Shown here piece by piece: positions 55,807 to 64,000 of a stretch of DNA of 64,000 nt (position 1 is its first letter; each line of letters starts with the position of its first letter). The stretch covers positions 310,001-374,000 of the forward strand of contig NZ_JABBGG010000004.1 of NCBI RefSeq assembly GCF_012927275.1, read 5' to 3'. The notes under the pieces were generated by a model. That model ran no database searches, was not told where the DNA came from, and was given only the letters and a program-made list of their open reading frames with translations. The translations under genes were made by a program, and so were the position numbers. This DNA is from Massilia polaris. Lineage in GTDB: Bacteria > Pseudomonadota > Gammaproteobacteria > Burkholderiales > Burkholderiaceae_D.

Positions 55807-56177
55807 CTGGAACCTCGTCTGAATTCGGTGTGGGACTGCATTGTGTACTGCTCCAGAACTAATAGTAATACGGGGCGGGGCGAAGAATTAATCCACATGG
55901 CAACAAGATGTAACAGACCGCTAACTCATCCGGACGCCGCAGATACTGCTCAGTTGGCGCTTTTGCATGGAAATCTTTCTATATTTTCACAAATCTGGTG
56001 CGGTTAATCACATTCGGGTTGATTCAACTACCACAAAACGTTACCCTTATATGATTCAGGGATATATTGGCGCGTGGAAACCAACCTAGGAGACAAGTGT
56101 TTGCACCAGCAAACGCGTAGCGCATTTGCATCGAAAAAGAAAAAACACCCCGTTCATCAGGTCGATTTGAGGGAAAA
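55807..56177. other. Divergent promoter region, no gene
   Basis: About 370 bp, AT-rich relative to the flanks. A small inverted repeat GTTTGC - ACCA - GCAAAC lies at 56099-56114. No RNA family or operator recognised. Confidence 0.5.
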
Positions 56178-56576
56178 ATGAGTTTGTTAATATCAGTGCC
56201 GCCTAACCTAGTGCAGTCCATTCGTGCGTTCCGGGTAACGGAGCTGCAGGAGGAAGCCGCTCGCCTGGGGCAGCACTTTCTGTACGCTCACTGCGCCGAC
56301 ATGCTGACGAAACAGCAGGTGTGCGCGCGCATTGGCGAGAACTTCCATTTTCCTAAGCCGGCAAGCAAGAACTTCGAAGCACTGCGCGTCTCGCTGACCG
56401 ACACCATCCATAAGGCCGGCCCGCAACCGGGCTTCCTCGTCGTGATCGAGCAGTTGCCGAACACGCAGAAGTTCGACAAGGAAGCGCGCGAGACCCTGCT
56501 CGACGTATTCCGCGATGCGGCCGACTTCTGGGCCGAGAAGAAAGTCCCGTTCCGGGTATTCTACTCCTTCGAATAA
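56178..56576 (+). CDS. Barstar-family protein
   Basis: 132 residues. NFEALRVSLTDTIHKAGPQP is the Barstar pattern (NxDALxxxL), followed by GFLVVIEQLPNTQKFDKEAR and FRDAADFWAEKKVPFRVFYS. GAGGG lies 5 nt before the ATG. Barstar homologues inhibit barnase-like ribonucleases; no ribonuclease gene is linked here. Some family members are encoded without a toxin and may guard against imported toxins or have another role. Just upstream of purN but with its own frame. Confidence 0.85.
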   Translation: MSLLISVPPNLVQSIRAFRVTELQEEAARLGQHFLYAHCADMLTKQQVCARIGENFHFPKPASKNFEALRVSLTDTIHKAGPQPGFLVVIEQLPNTQKFDKEARETLLDVFRDAADFWAEKKVPFRVFYSFE

Positions 56577-56643
56577 GCCCGCAAGGGCCGTTCACCAGCG
56601 CGGCATGTTGTTTGCTGCGCCGCATCATTTTTAGCCCGTTTCC

Positions 56644-56672
56644 TTGGTTCGGCCTGTCCGCCGGGGTACAAT
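56644..56672 (+). promoter_or_regulatory. Promoter abutting purN
   Basis: TTGGTT (56644-56649), a 17-bp spacer and TACAAT (56667-56672). The -10 box ends 7 nt before the ATG at 56680, so the predicted transcript starts at the initiation codon. Confidence 0.65.
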
Positions 56673-56679
56673 GCGCGCT

Positions 56680-57297
56680 ATGAAAAACATTGTCATCCTT
56701 ATTTCCGGTCGCGGCAGCAACATGGAAGCGGTCGTGCATGCTGCGCGCTCAGAACAGTGGCCTGCGCGCATCGCGGCTGTCATCAGCAACAAAGCCGACG
56801 CCAAGGGTCTCGAGTTCGCCCAGGCGCACGGCATTCCCACCGCCGTAGTGCCGAACAAGGATTACGCCACCCGCGCAGAGTTCGATGCGGCGTTGCAGGA
56901 AGCGATCGACAGTTTTTCTCCTGACCTGGTCGTGCTTGCGGGCTTCATGCGCATCCTGACCGCGCCGTTCGTCGAGCATTACGAAGGCCGGATGCTGAAT
57001 ATCCATCCGTCGCTGCTGCCGCTGTTCCCTGGCTTGCATACGCACCAGGCGGCGATCGATAGCGGTGTTGCCGAGCATGGCGCGACGGTGCATTTCGTGA
57101 CCGCGCAGCTTGACCACGGCCCGGTCGTGGCGCAGGCCAAAGTCCCGGTCCTGCCGGGCGACACCGAAGACACGCTGTCGGCGCGCGTGCTGGTGGAAGA
57201 ACACAAGCTGTACCCATATGCCATCCGGCTGTTTGTCGAGGACCGGCTCAGCATCGTCGGCGGCGACGTCCGCATTGCCGACACAGTAAATATTTAA
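56680..57297 (+). CDS. purN: Phosphoribosylglycinamide formyltransferase
   Basis: 205 residues from the ATG at 56680 (MKNIVILISGRGSNMEAV), the canonical start; ATGs further upstream overlap the -10 box. Conserved motifs: ISGRGSN, VVLAGFMRIL, NIHPSLLPLFPGLHTHQ and the catalytic HFVTAQLDHGPVVAQ. It transfers the formyl group of 10-formyl-THF to GAR in purine synthesis; folD in this window helps supply the cofactor. First gene of purN-rsmB-mscS. The mRNA may be leaderless. Confidence 0.96.
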   Translation: MKNIVILISGRGSNMEAVVHAARSEQWPARIAAVISNKADAKGLEFAQAHGIPTAVVPNKDYATRAEFDAALQEAIDSFSPDLVVLAGFMRILTAPFVEHYEGRMLNIHPSLLPLFPGLHTHQAAIDSGVAEHGATVHFVTAQLDHGPVVAQAKVPVLPGDTEDTLSARVLVEEHKLYPYAIRLFVEDRLSIVGGDVRIADTVNI

Positions 57298-57310
57298 GCG
57301 AAGGAATTAC

Positions 57311-58615
57311 ATGAGACTGCCACCAGCGATCCTGGCCAATACGGAAGAAGTACTGCGCGAGATTCTGCGTTTTTCGGCGCCTGCCGACACCACCTTGTCG
57401 CGCTACTTCAAGGATCACCCACGCCTGGGCGGCCGCGAGCGCGGCGCCATCGCAGAAGGCGTGTACGCAGTGTTGCGTAACAAATCCTTCTTTACCGATT
57501 TCGCCGGTTCCGGCAATGGCATGCGCCGCCTCGCGATCCTCGGCCTGGCCGAAGCGGTCGGCGCCGATTCGCTGGGCGGACTGTCTGATGAAGAAACCGA
57601 GTTCCTCGCGCGGATCAAGGAAATCGACCGCACGCTGATGCCGGCGCAAAAGCGCGCGAACCTGCCCGATTGGCTGTACGAAAAATTCGTCGCACAATAT
57701 GGCGAAGAAGAAACCGTCACCCTGGCCGAAGCCCTGAACCAGCCGGCGCCGCTCGACCTGCGCGTCAACTCGATCAAGGCAACGCGCGACGATGTGATGA
57801 ACGAACTGGCGCTGGCGCCGATCACCGCCGAGCCAATGCCGTTCGCGCCGCTCGGCCTGCGCGTGCACAAGAAGCCATCGCTGCAAAACCTGCCGTTGTT
57901 TAAGTCCGGCGCGATTGAAGTGCAGGACGAGGGCAGCCAGGTGCTGGCGCAGATCGTCGGCGCCAAGCGCGGCGAGATGGTGGTCGACTTCTGTGCCGGT
58001 GCCGGCGGCAAGACGCTGGCGCTGGGCGCGCTGATGCGCAACACCGGCCGCCTGTATGCATTCGACGTTTCCGAAAAGCGCCTCGCCAAGCTGAAGCCGC
58101 GCCTCGCACGCAGCGGCCTGTCGAACGTGCATCCGGTCCAGATCGCGCACGAACGCGATGTCAAGATCAAGCGCCTGGCCGGCAAGGTTGACCGCGTGCT
58201 GGTCGACGCGCCGTGCTCCGGCCTGGGCACCCTGCGCCGTAACCCTGACGTCAAGTGGCGCCAGAAACCGGAAGCCGTGACCGAAATGCATGACAAACAA
58301 ATCGCCATCCTCGACGGCGCCGCGCGCCTGCTGAAGGGCGGCGGCCGCCTTGTCTACGCGACCTGCTCGCTGCTGGATGAGGAAAACAACCAGGTGGTCG
58401 AGCAGTTCCTGGCCGCGCACGACGACTTCGAGCTGGTTCCGATGAGCAAAGTGCTGGCCGAGCAAAAGATCGACCTGGAAATGGGCGACTACTTGAAACT
58501 GCTGCCGCACAAGCACCAGACCGACGGTTTCTTCGCAGCGGTCCTCGAGCGCAAGAAAATGGTCAAGCCGGTAGCGCCTGCCGCTACTGAAGAAGCTGAC
58601 GCGGAAGAAGAATAA
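57311..58615 (+). CDS. RsmB/NOP-family RNA (cytosine-5) methyltransferase
   Basis: 434 residues. SAM-binding VVDFCAGAGGKTLALGALM, the two catalytic cysteines in VDAPCSGLGTLRRNPDVKW and VYATCSLLDEENNQVVEQF, typical of m5C RNA methyltransferases. N-terminal NusB-like helical domain is degenerate, as in the NOP-like group. It probably methylates 16S rRNA, but the position is not certain from sequence. 13 bp after purN. Acidic C-terminal tail (EEADAEEE). Confidence 0.9.
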   Translation: MRLPPAILANTEEVLREILRFSAPADTTLSRYFKDHPRLGGRERGAIAEGVYAVLRNKSFFTDFAGSGNGMRRLAILGLAEAVGADSLGGLSDEETEFLARIKEIDRTLMPAQKRANLPDWLYEKFVAQYGEEETVTLAEALNQPAPLDLRVNSIKATRDDVMNELALAPITAEPMPFAPLGLRVHKKPSLQNLPLFKSGAIEVQDEGSQVLAQIVGAKRGEMVVDFCAGAGGKTLALGALMRNTGRLYAFDVSEKRLAKLKPRLARSGLSNVHPVQIAHERDVKIKRLAGKVDRVLVDAPCSGLGTLRRNPDVKWRQKPEAVTEMHDKQIAILDGAARLLKGGGRLVYATCSLLDEENNQVVEQFLAAHDDFELVPMSKVLAEQKIDLEMGDYLKLLPHKHQTDGFFAAVLERKKMVKPVAPAATEEADAEEE

Positions 58616-58626
58616 GCGCGCAGCCG

Positions 58627-59904
58627 ATGCCACTGTCGAACCTGCTTAACGACCTGCTCACCGATATCCGCGACCCGCATCTGCTGTGGCAGGCTGTGAC
58701 GATCGCGGCGTGCGTGGGCCTGGGCTGGTTCCTCGCGCGCCAGATCCGTAACAACTACGGCAAGGGCAGCGCGGAGGAGGGGCGCAACGGCGTCGTGCAT
58801 GCGGGTGTGGCCAGTTTCGGGCATGTGCTTGCGCCTTTGCTGGTTGTCGCGCTGATCTTTGTGGCGAAGCTGGCGCTGGCGCCGTTCCTTCACAATGTCC
58901 ACCTGCTGCGCGTGGCGCTGCCGGTGTTCGGTTCGCTGGCGGTGATCCGCCTCGCCTTCTACCTGTTGCGCCGCGTGTTTGCCCGCCATGGGCCGATCGG
59001 CGCCACCATCCTCACGTTCGAGAAAATCTTCGCGCTGCTGGTGTGGCTTGCCGTCGCGCTATACCTGACCGGGCTGTGGCCAGACGTATTCAAGTTCCTG
59101 GACGGTACCGAACTGCCGCTGGGGCGCAACAAGGTGTCGCTGGCCACGATCCTTCAGGCTACGGTCTCGGTGGTCATTTTCCTGATGCTCGCACTGTGGG
59201 CAGGCACCGCGCTCGAAGAGCGGCTGATGCGCGTCGAAGGCCTGCACACGTCGCTGCGCGTGGCGATGGCGCGCATGAGCCGCGCCTTGCTGATCCTGGT
59301 TGCGGTGCTGGTCAGCCTGTCGATGGTGGGCATCGACCTGACCGTGCTGTCGGTATTCGGCGGCGCCCTGGGTGTCGGCCTCGGCCTCGGCCTGCAAAAG
59401 ATCGCCAGCAATTACGTGTCCGGATTCGTCATCTTGCTGGAACGTAGTTTGGCAATTGGCGACACGATCACCGTCGACAAATACAACGGCAAGGTCGCGC
59501 GCATCAACACGCGCTACACTGTGTTGCGTAGTTTGGACGGAACCGACTCGATGGTGCCGAACGAAATGCTGGTGTCCGGCGCGGTGGTCAATTCTTCACT
59601 CTCGGACAAGAAGACGCGCGTGGTCACCTTGATGACGGTTGGTTTCGACACCAATCTCGATAGCCTGCTGCCGAAGCTGGAAGCGGCCGTTGCGTCGCTG
59701 CCGCGAGTGATGGCGGCCCCGGCGCCGGCCGCCATGCTCAACCGTTTCGCCGCTAACGGACTCGAGCTTGAAGTAGGGATGTGGATTGCCGACCCGGATA
59801 CGCGCGGCAGCGTGTTGTCGGAAGCAAATCTGAAGATATGGTCGCTCTTGCAAGCGGAAGGCGTCAGCTTCCCGAAAAACGCGAGTGTTCCTGACCAGAC
59901 CTGA
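58627..59904 (+). CDS. MscS-family mechanosensitive ion channel
   Basis: 425 residues with about five membrane helices. The pore-lining helix is FGGALGVGLGLGLQKIASNYVSGF, with the Gly/Ala packing pattern, followed by the beta domain (RSLAIGDTITVDKYNGKVAR and NTRYTVLRSLDGTDSMVPNE). Opens under membrane tension to protect against hypo-osmotic shock. 11 bp after the rsmB-like gene, so probably in the purN operon. No clear ribosome site. Confidence 0.92.
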   Translation: MPLSNLLNDLLTDIRDPHLLWQAVTIAACVGLGWFLARQIRNNYGKGSAEEGRNGVVHAGVASFGHVLAPLLVVALIFVAKLALAPFLHNVHLLRVALPVFGSLAVIRLAFYLLRRVFARHGPIGATILTFEKIFALLVWLAVALYLTGLWPDVFKFLDGTELPLGRNKVSLATILQATVSVVIFLMLALWAGTALEERLMRVEGLHTSLRVAMARMSRALLILVAVLVSLSMVGIDLTVLSVFGGALGVGLGLGLQKIASNYVSGFVILLERSLAIGDTITVDKYNGKVARINTRYTVLRSLDGTDSMVPNEMLVSGAVVNSSLSDKKTRVVTLMTVGFDTNLDSLLPKLEAAVASLPRVMAAPAPAAMLNRFAANGLELEVGMWIADPDTRGSVLSEANLKIWSLLQAEGVSFPKNASVPDQT

Positions 59905-60028
59905 CAACGTACCTGAAATGATTGGTGACAATCGTTCCGTGCATCAGTAGATCAGCGTAAAATGGAGGTTCCCTGCACGTTGTGAAATAAATGCTGCGTG
60001 GTGGGAAAGCCACCATTTTGGAGCAGGA

Positions 60029-61234
60029 ATGAATTTGTTCAGCAACATCGTAAATGCAGTGCTTGATTTTCTCTCGACCGGGATTGTTGGCCTCACCGGT
60101 TGGCAAGTTGTAATCTACACCCTGATCGTCACCCACATCACGATCGCCGCCGTCACCATCTACCTTCACCGTCACCAGGCGCACCGCGCGCTGGAACTGC
60201 ACGCCATTCCGAGTCACTTCTTCCGCTTCTGGCTGTGGCTGACGACCGGCCAGGTCACCAAGGAGTGGGCGGCGATCCACCGCAAGCACCACGCCAAGTG
60301 CGACACCGAAGAAGACCCGCACAGCCCGGTAACCCGCGGCATCAAGAAAGTATTCTTCGAAGGCGCTGAACTGTATCGCGCGGAATCGAAAAACCTCGAG
60401 ACCATGCAGAAGTATGGCCACGGCACGCCGGACGACTGGATGGAGCGCAACGTCTACACCAAGTACAGCTGGATGGGCGTGATACTGCAGCTGGTGATCA
60501 ACGTTGCGCTGTTCGGCGTGATCGGCCTGACGATCTGGGCGATCCAGATGATGTGGATCCCGATCACGGCGGCCGGCATCATCAACGGCATTGGGCACTA
60601 CTGGGGCTACCGCAACTACGATTGCGCCGATGCGGCGACCAACATCATTCCGTTCGGTATCCTGATCGGCGGCGAGGAACTGCACAACAACCACCACACG
60701 TATGCGACCTCGGCCAAGCTGTCGTCGAAGTGGTACGAGTTCGACATCGGCTGGGGTTATATCCGTGCGCTGGAGATCGTTGGCCTGGCAAAGGTAAAGA
60801 AGGTTGCGCCGAAGCCGGCGTTCGAGCACGGCAAGCTGGTGGCCGACTTCGATACGCTCCAGTCGGTGATTGCCAACCGCTACGACGTGATGGCCAAGTA
60901 TGCCAACTCGGTCAAACATGCATGGCGCGAAGAGATTGAGCACCTGAAGCACAAGACCGAGCCGCGCATGCTGAAGTCGAGCATCAAGCTGATGCAGCGT
61001 GAACCGGGCAAGCTGGAAGCGCCGCACAAGCAGCAGCTGAGTGAGCTGTTCCAGCACAGCAAGGCGCTGGAAACGATGCACAACATGCGTGTCGAGCTTG
61101 GCGCGATCTGGGAACGTTCGCACTTCACGCGCGACCAGCTGCTGCATCAGCTGCAAGATTGGTGTGCGCGGGCGGAAGCGTCGGGCATCAAGTCGCTGCA
61201 GGACTTCTCGCTGAGGCTGCGTAGCTACGCTTAA
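60029..61234 (+). CDS. Acyl-lipid/acyl-CoA fatty acid desaturase
   Basis: 401 residues. The three histidine boxes are HRHQAHR, HRKHHAKCD and EELHNNHHTY, binding the di-iron centre; three or four hydrophobic helices surround them. The family is the delta-9 desaturase type, adding a cis double bond to keep membranes fluid. The C-terminal ~120 residues form an extra helical, charged region (KTEPRMLKSSIKLMQREPG ...), longer than minimal desaturases. Own promoter region and a terminator behind it. Confidence 0.93.
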   Translation: MNLFSNIVNAVLDFLSTGIVGLTGWQVVIYTLIVTHITIAAVTIYLHRHQAHRALELHAIPSHFFRFWLWLTTGQVTKEWAAIHRKHHAKCDTEEDPHSPVTRGIKKVFFEGAELYRAESKNLETMQKYGHGTPDDWMERNVYTKYSWMGVILQLVINVALFGVIGLTIWAIQMMWIPITAAGIINGIGHYWGYRNYDCADAATNIIPFGILIGGEELHNNHHTYATSAKLSSKWYEFDIGWGYIRALEIVGLAKVKKVAPKPAFEHGKLVADFDTLQSVIANRYDVMAKYANSVKHAWREEIEHLKHKTEPRMLKSSIKLMQREPGKLEAPHKQQLSELFQHSKALETMHNMRVELGAIWERSHFTRDQLLHQLQDWCARAEASGIKSLQDFSLRLRSYA

Positions 61235-61256
61235 TACGACGCTTGCACGTTATGTG

Positions 61257-61282
61257 AAAAACGGCTCCTCGGAGCCGTTTTT
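61257..61282 (+). terminator. Terminator after the desaturase
   Basis: ACGGCTCC - TC - GGAGCCGT stem with A-run before and T-run after. Confidence 0.85.
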
Positions 61283-61396
61283 GCGTTTGGGCGGAACGCG
61301 GCGTTCTCGCACGTCTATGACGGCGCCGGCTGGTCATGGCGGATTGCGGGCTGCGCCCTTATCCAGCCTGCGGCAGGCGGTCGTTCCAAGCCGCAA

Positions 61397-61430
61397 AACA
61401 AAAAAGCCGCAAACTTGCGTTTGCGGCTTT
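61397..61430 (-). terminator. Terminator after rpmB-rpmG
   Basis: AAAGCCGCAAAC - TTGC - GTTTGCGGCTTT stem; A-run at 61399-61404 acts as the minus-strand T-run. 26 bp past the rpmG stop codon. Confidence 0.85.
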
Positions 61431-61455
61431 CTGCGAACCAGGTACCAGATCAGTA

Positions 61456-61623
61456 TTACTTGATCTTGGTTTCCTTGTACATCACGTGCTTGCGTGCTTT
61501 AGGATCGAACTTCATGATCTCCATTTTTGCAGGCATCGTGCGCTTGTTCTTGTCGGTGGTGTAGAAGTGACCCGTGCCTGCAGTCGATTCCAGCTTGATT
61601 TTGTCGCGGCCAGTTTTTGCCAT
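61456..61623 (-). CDS. rpmG: 50S ribosomal protein L33
   Basis: 55 residues reading [20 protein letters not shown], then [19 protein letters not shown] and [16 protein letters not shown], with no zinc-binding Cys pairs (the C-minus form). Follows rpmB by 14 bp; AGGGAG upstream of the ATG. Too short for many gene callers but unambiguous. Confidence 0.96.
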   Translation of the reverse strand: MAKTGRDKIKLESTAGTGHFYTTDKNKRTMPAKMEIMKFDPKARKHVMYKETKIK

Positions 61624-61637
61624 GATTGCTCCCTAAT

Positions 61638-61874
61638 TTAGACTTTTTCGCCACGAGCGCGCATGTCGACCAGAACTGCGTCGATGCCCACTTTGTCGAT
61701 GACGCGCAGACCGGCGTTAGACAAACGCAGGGAGACCCAGCGGTTTTCCGACTCTACGAAAATACGGCGGTTCTGCAGGTTAGGCAGAAAACGGCGTTTG
61801 GTTTTGTTGTTAGCGTGCGATACGTTGTTACCAACCATCACGCCCTTTCCAGTAACTTGGCAAACACGTGCCAT
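61638..61874 (-). CDS. rpmB: 50S ribosomal protein L28
   Basis: 78 residues from the ATG at 61874 (AAGGAG 6 nt upstream), giving [20 protein letters not shown]; eight more in-frame codons upstream are not used. [20 protein letters not shown] and [15 protein letters not shown] are the L28 pattern. First gene of rpmB-rpmG. The two Cys common in zinc-binding L28 are not both present. Confidence 0.97.
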   Translation of the reverse strand: MARVCQVTGKGVMVGNNVSHANNKTKRRFLPNLQNRRIFVESENRWVSLRLSNAGLRVIDKVGIDAVLVDMRARGEKV

Positions 61875-62047
61875 AGCGCACTCCTTGAAAATATCCAAAA
61901 TTGGAAAAAAGAGAGTATAGCGTGAAAACCATCACTGAATCAATGACTTGTGAAAAACAATAGTGTCACCCATCCTGTCGGTAATTTAACAATTGTGAAT
62001 TCGTGCCATTTGCCTTGATTAGCAAGGGTGTATCGGCTAACCCGGCC

Positions 62048-62722
62048 TTACATCTGGCCATGTTCGGCGAAGGAATGGACCTGTGGCCCGGCGACAACAA
62101 AATGGTCGAGCACCCGTACATCGACCAGGGCCAGCGCCTGCACCAGCGCCCGCGTCAGCATCAGGTCGGACTCGCTCGGTTCCGCCACGCCGGAAGGATG
62201 GTTGTGGACGAGCATGACACTGGCGGCATTGTGTGCCAGCGCCTTCTTGACGACCTCGCGCGGGTACACGCTGGTGTGCGTCAGCGTGCCAGTGAACATC
62301 TCTTCTTTCTGGATCAGCCTGTTCTTCACGTCCAGGAACAGCACGACGAAGGATTCGTGATGCTGCCGCCCCAGCTGCAAGGTCAGGTAGCTGCGCACGG
62401 CAGTCGGGGAACCGAGCAGGTCGCCAGCACGCAGCTGCTCGCCGATCGCGCGTTGCGCCAGCTCCAGCACAGCCTGTAACTGCGCGTATTTCGCCGCGCC
62501 CAGCCCGGGGACCGTCGCGAATTCGCGCAAACTGGCATTGAACATGCCGCCCAGCGATCCGAAGCGGGTGATCAGGTCGCAGCCAAGGTCCACGGCGCTC
62601 TTGCCTTTGATGCCGACGCGCAGGAACACGGCCAGCAGTTCCTGGTCGGACAGGGCAGGGGCGCCGTCCCTGATCAGGCGTTCGCGCGGCCGCAGGTGTT
62701 CCGGCCAATCCTTGATGCCCAT
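62048..62722 (-). CDS. radC: RadC-family JAB/MPN protein
   Basis: 224 residues after GGAG. N-terminal helix-hairpin-helix ([20 protein letters not shown] and [19 protein letters not shown]) and a C-terminal JAB1/MPN metal-site motif, [15 protein letters not shown], preceded by Glu in the [14 protein letters not shown] strand region. The family was named for a supposed repair role that is not confirmed; a nuclease or isopeptidase fold is likely. Divergent from the FKBP gene. Confidence 0.94.
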   Translation of the reverse strand: MGIKDWPEHLRPRERLIRDGAPALSDQELLAVFLRVGIKGKSAVDLGCDLITRFGSLGGMFNASLREFATVPGLGAAKYAQLQAVLELAQRAIGEQLRAGDLLGSPTAVRSYLTLQLGRQHHESFVVLFLDVKNRLIQKEEMFTGTLTHTSVYPREVVKKALAHNAASVMLVHNHPSGVAEPSESDLMLTRALVQALALVDVRVLDHFVVAGPQVHSFAEHGQM

Positions 62723-62808
62723 CCTTGCTCCTGTCTGAAGTGGCGGTTGATGAGGCGGGCGCGGGCGCAGTGGCTTACAATATGGGATTACCGATTTTTG
62801 CTACCATT

Positions 62809-63264
62809 ATGTCCAGCCCATCCGCACCAGTTGTCAACGAGTCCTCTTACCTCACGCTGCATTATCGGCTCGCGTCGATGGACGGTACTGATCTGATTAC
62901 TACTTTCGGCGGGAACCCGGCCACCCTGATGCTCGGCCAGGGCCAGTTGGCGCCGTCGCTTGAAGCCTGCCTGCTCGGCCTGCCTGAAGGTACGCACCAG
63001 ACCTTCGAGCTGGGCCCGGAGCAGGGCTTCGGCGAACGCAGCCCTGACCTGGTGCAGGCGGTCTCGCGCGCGACGCTGGACGAAAACTCGGCGCCGGACG
63101 CCGATTACAAGGTCGGCGACCTGGTTGACTTCGCCGCACCTGGTGGCGGCCGTTTCGCCGGCGTTCTGCGTGAACTGGGCGCAGAAAGCTGTATTTTCGA
63201 CTTTAATCATCCGCTCGCGGGCCAGACGCTCAAGTTCGAAGTTAACCTGATCTCGGTTTTGTAA
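62809..63264 (+). CDS. FKBP-type peptidyl-prolyl isomerase, SlpA-like
   Basis: 151 residues from the ATG at 62809; an in-frame ATG at 62782 overlaps a TACAAT -10 box (62776-62781) and is rejected. [36 protein letters not shown] and [13 protein letters not shown], then an insert-in-flap domain. Cytoplasmic foldase. The gene sits 11 bp before ispH, the usual slpA-ispH (lytB) arrangement, and the predicted leader is only about 20 nt with no good ribosome site. Confidence 0.93.
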   Translation: MSSPSAPVVNESSYLTLHYRLASMDGTDLITTFGGNPATLMLGQGQLAPSLEACLLGLPEGTHQTFELGPEQGFGERSPDLVQAVSRATLDENSAPDADYKVGDLVDFAAPGGGRFAGVLRELGAESCIFDFNHPLAGQTLKFEVNLISVL

Positions 63265-63275
63265 CAGGACCATCC

Positions 63276-64000
63276 ATGGAAAACGAAATTCTCCTGGCCC
63301 AGCCGCGCGGTTTCTGCGCCGGCGTGGACCGCGCCATCGAAATCGTCGAGCGCGCGCTGCTTCAGTTCGGCGCGCCGATCTACGTGCGCCACGAAATCGT
63401 CCACAACGCCTACGTCGTGGACGACTTGCGCAACAAGGGCGCGATCTTCATCGAGGAGCTCGATGACGTCCCGGCCGGCAATACGCTGGTGTTCTCCGCC
63501 CACGGCGTCTCGAAGGCCGTGCGCGCCGAAGCCGAGAGCCGCGGCCTGAAGATCTTCGACGCTACCTGCCCGCTGGTGACCAAGGTCCACGTCGAAGTGG
63601 CCAAAATGCGCAAGCAGGGCTGCGAAATCGTGATGATCGGCCATGACGGCCACCCGGAAGTCGAGGGCACGATGGGCCAGACCGAAGCGGGCATGCATCT
63701 GGTCGAAACGGTAGCAGACGTAGCGACGCTGCGGGTCGGCAACCCTGACCAGCTGGCCTACGTATCGCAGACCACCTTGTCGGTCGACGATACCGCCGAC
63801 ATCATCGCGGCGCTCAAGCAGCGCTTCCCGAACATTATCGAGCCGAAGAAGGGCGACATCTGCTACGCCACCACCAACCGCCAGGAAGCCGTCAAGTTCA
63901 TGGCGCCTCAGGTGGATATTGTCGTCGTCGTCGGCAGCCCTAACAGCTCGAACTCGAACCGCCTGCGCGAAGTGGCCGACAAGATGGGTACGCCGGCCTA
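63276..64000 (+). CDS. ispH: 4-hydroxy-3-methylbut-2-enyl diphosphate reductase, N-terminal part
   Basis: Runs off the right edge; about 241 of ~315 codons are present. [20 protein letters not shown] starts with the first iron-sulfur Cys. The second cluster Cys is in [13 protein letters not shown] and the third in [14 protein letters not shown]. Substrate-binding [18 protein letters not shown] and the [11 protein letters not shown] block are typical. IspH makes IPP and DMAPP in the MEP pathway. 11 bp after the SlpA-like gene. Confidence 0.97.
   Translation, partial: MENEILLAQPRGFCAGVDRAIEIVERALLQFGAPIYVRHEIVHNAYVVDDLRNKGAIFIEELDDVPAGNTLVFSAHGVSKAVRAEAESRGLKIFDATCPLVTKVHVEVAKMRKQGCEIVMIGHDGHPEVEGTMGQTEAGMHLVETVADVATLRVGNPDQLAYVSQTTLSVDDTADIIAALKQRFPNIIEPKKGDICYATTNRQEAVKFMAPQVDIVVVVGSPNSSNSNRLREVADKMGTPA

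Overview
The window reads as chromosomal DNA from a betaproteobacterium of the Oxalobacteraceae (Massilia/Duganella/Janthinobacterium-like). This is inferred from the high-GC coding bias, a CIRCE-controlled groESL, the ZapB-like/zapA/6S RNA/EVE order, a pyruvate dehydrogenase operon whose E3 carries its own lipoyl domain, and a TIGR04438-type Trp-rich small protein. The family is a judgement from gene content; no database was searched.

Layout. 1-4.1 kb: GntR/ABC transporter/S9 peptidase operon (minus) with a palindromic operator. 4.3-6.5 kb: groES-groL. 6.6-8.7 kb: cell-division genes, 6S RNA, EVE protein, TauE-type permease. 8.8-12.8 kb: lysR-lgt-GNAT diverging from ilvD. 12.9-16.6 kb: small Trp-rich protein, cytochrome c, LivK-type binding protein, holC cluster. 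16.6-16.9 kb: a gutted IS200/IS605-type element that keeps both ends. 17-26.2 kb: prlC, folD and aceE-aceF-lpdA. 26.2-33.2 kb: a decayed M49 peptidase gene, a chemoreceptor, two paralogous secreted HExxH proteins, a BON protein and an HDOD protein. 33.3-46.3 kb: nfeD-slipin, a DUF4214-FKBP lipoprotein, a beta-helix protein with a YdcF partner, YpfJ-type metallopeptidase, cupin, several unknowns, polB and a DUF2164 protein.

46.3-52.4 kb is the accessory zone. It holds a glycine-zipper, toxin-like protein with a small downstream partner, an SDR/cupin/DJ-1 group and an intact ParE-type toxin-antitoxin pair. It also holds fragments of a second toxin and a second antitoxin. Two partial copies of the 3' half of a tRNA-Lys(UUU) lie here, while the complete tRNA sits at the right border. 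The simplest reading is that mobile DNA inserted repeatedly at the tRNA anticodon loop and later decayed.

52.5-64 kb returns to core genes: a GspE/PilB-type ATPase, a spermidine-synthase-like protein, a glycine-zipper envelope protein, barstar homologue, purN-rsmB-mscS, a fatty acid desaturase, rpmB-rpmG, radC, an SlpA-type FKBP and the start of ispH.

Points that cut across regions: (i) three genes (ZapB-like, HDOD, purN) have a -10 hexamer placed so that transcription should start at or next to the start codon, suggesting leaderless mRNAs; (ii) two families of palindromic intergenic repeats recur; (iii) clear operators are visible for HrcA (CIRCE), the GntR regulator and the LysR regulator, plus a tandem direct-repeat motif in front of aceE.
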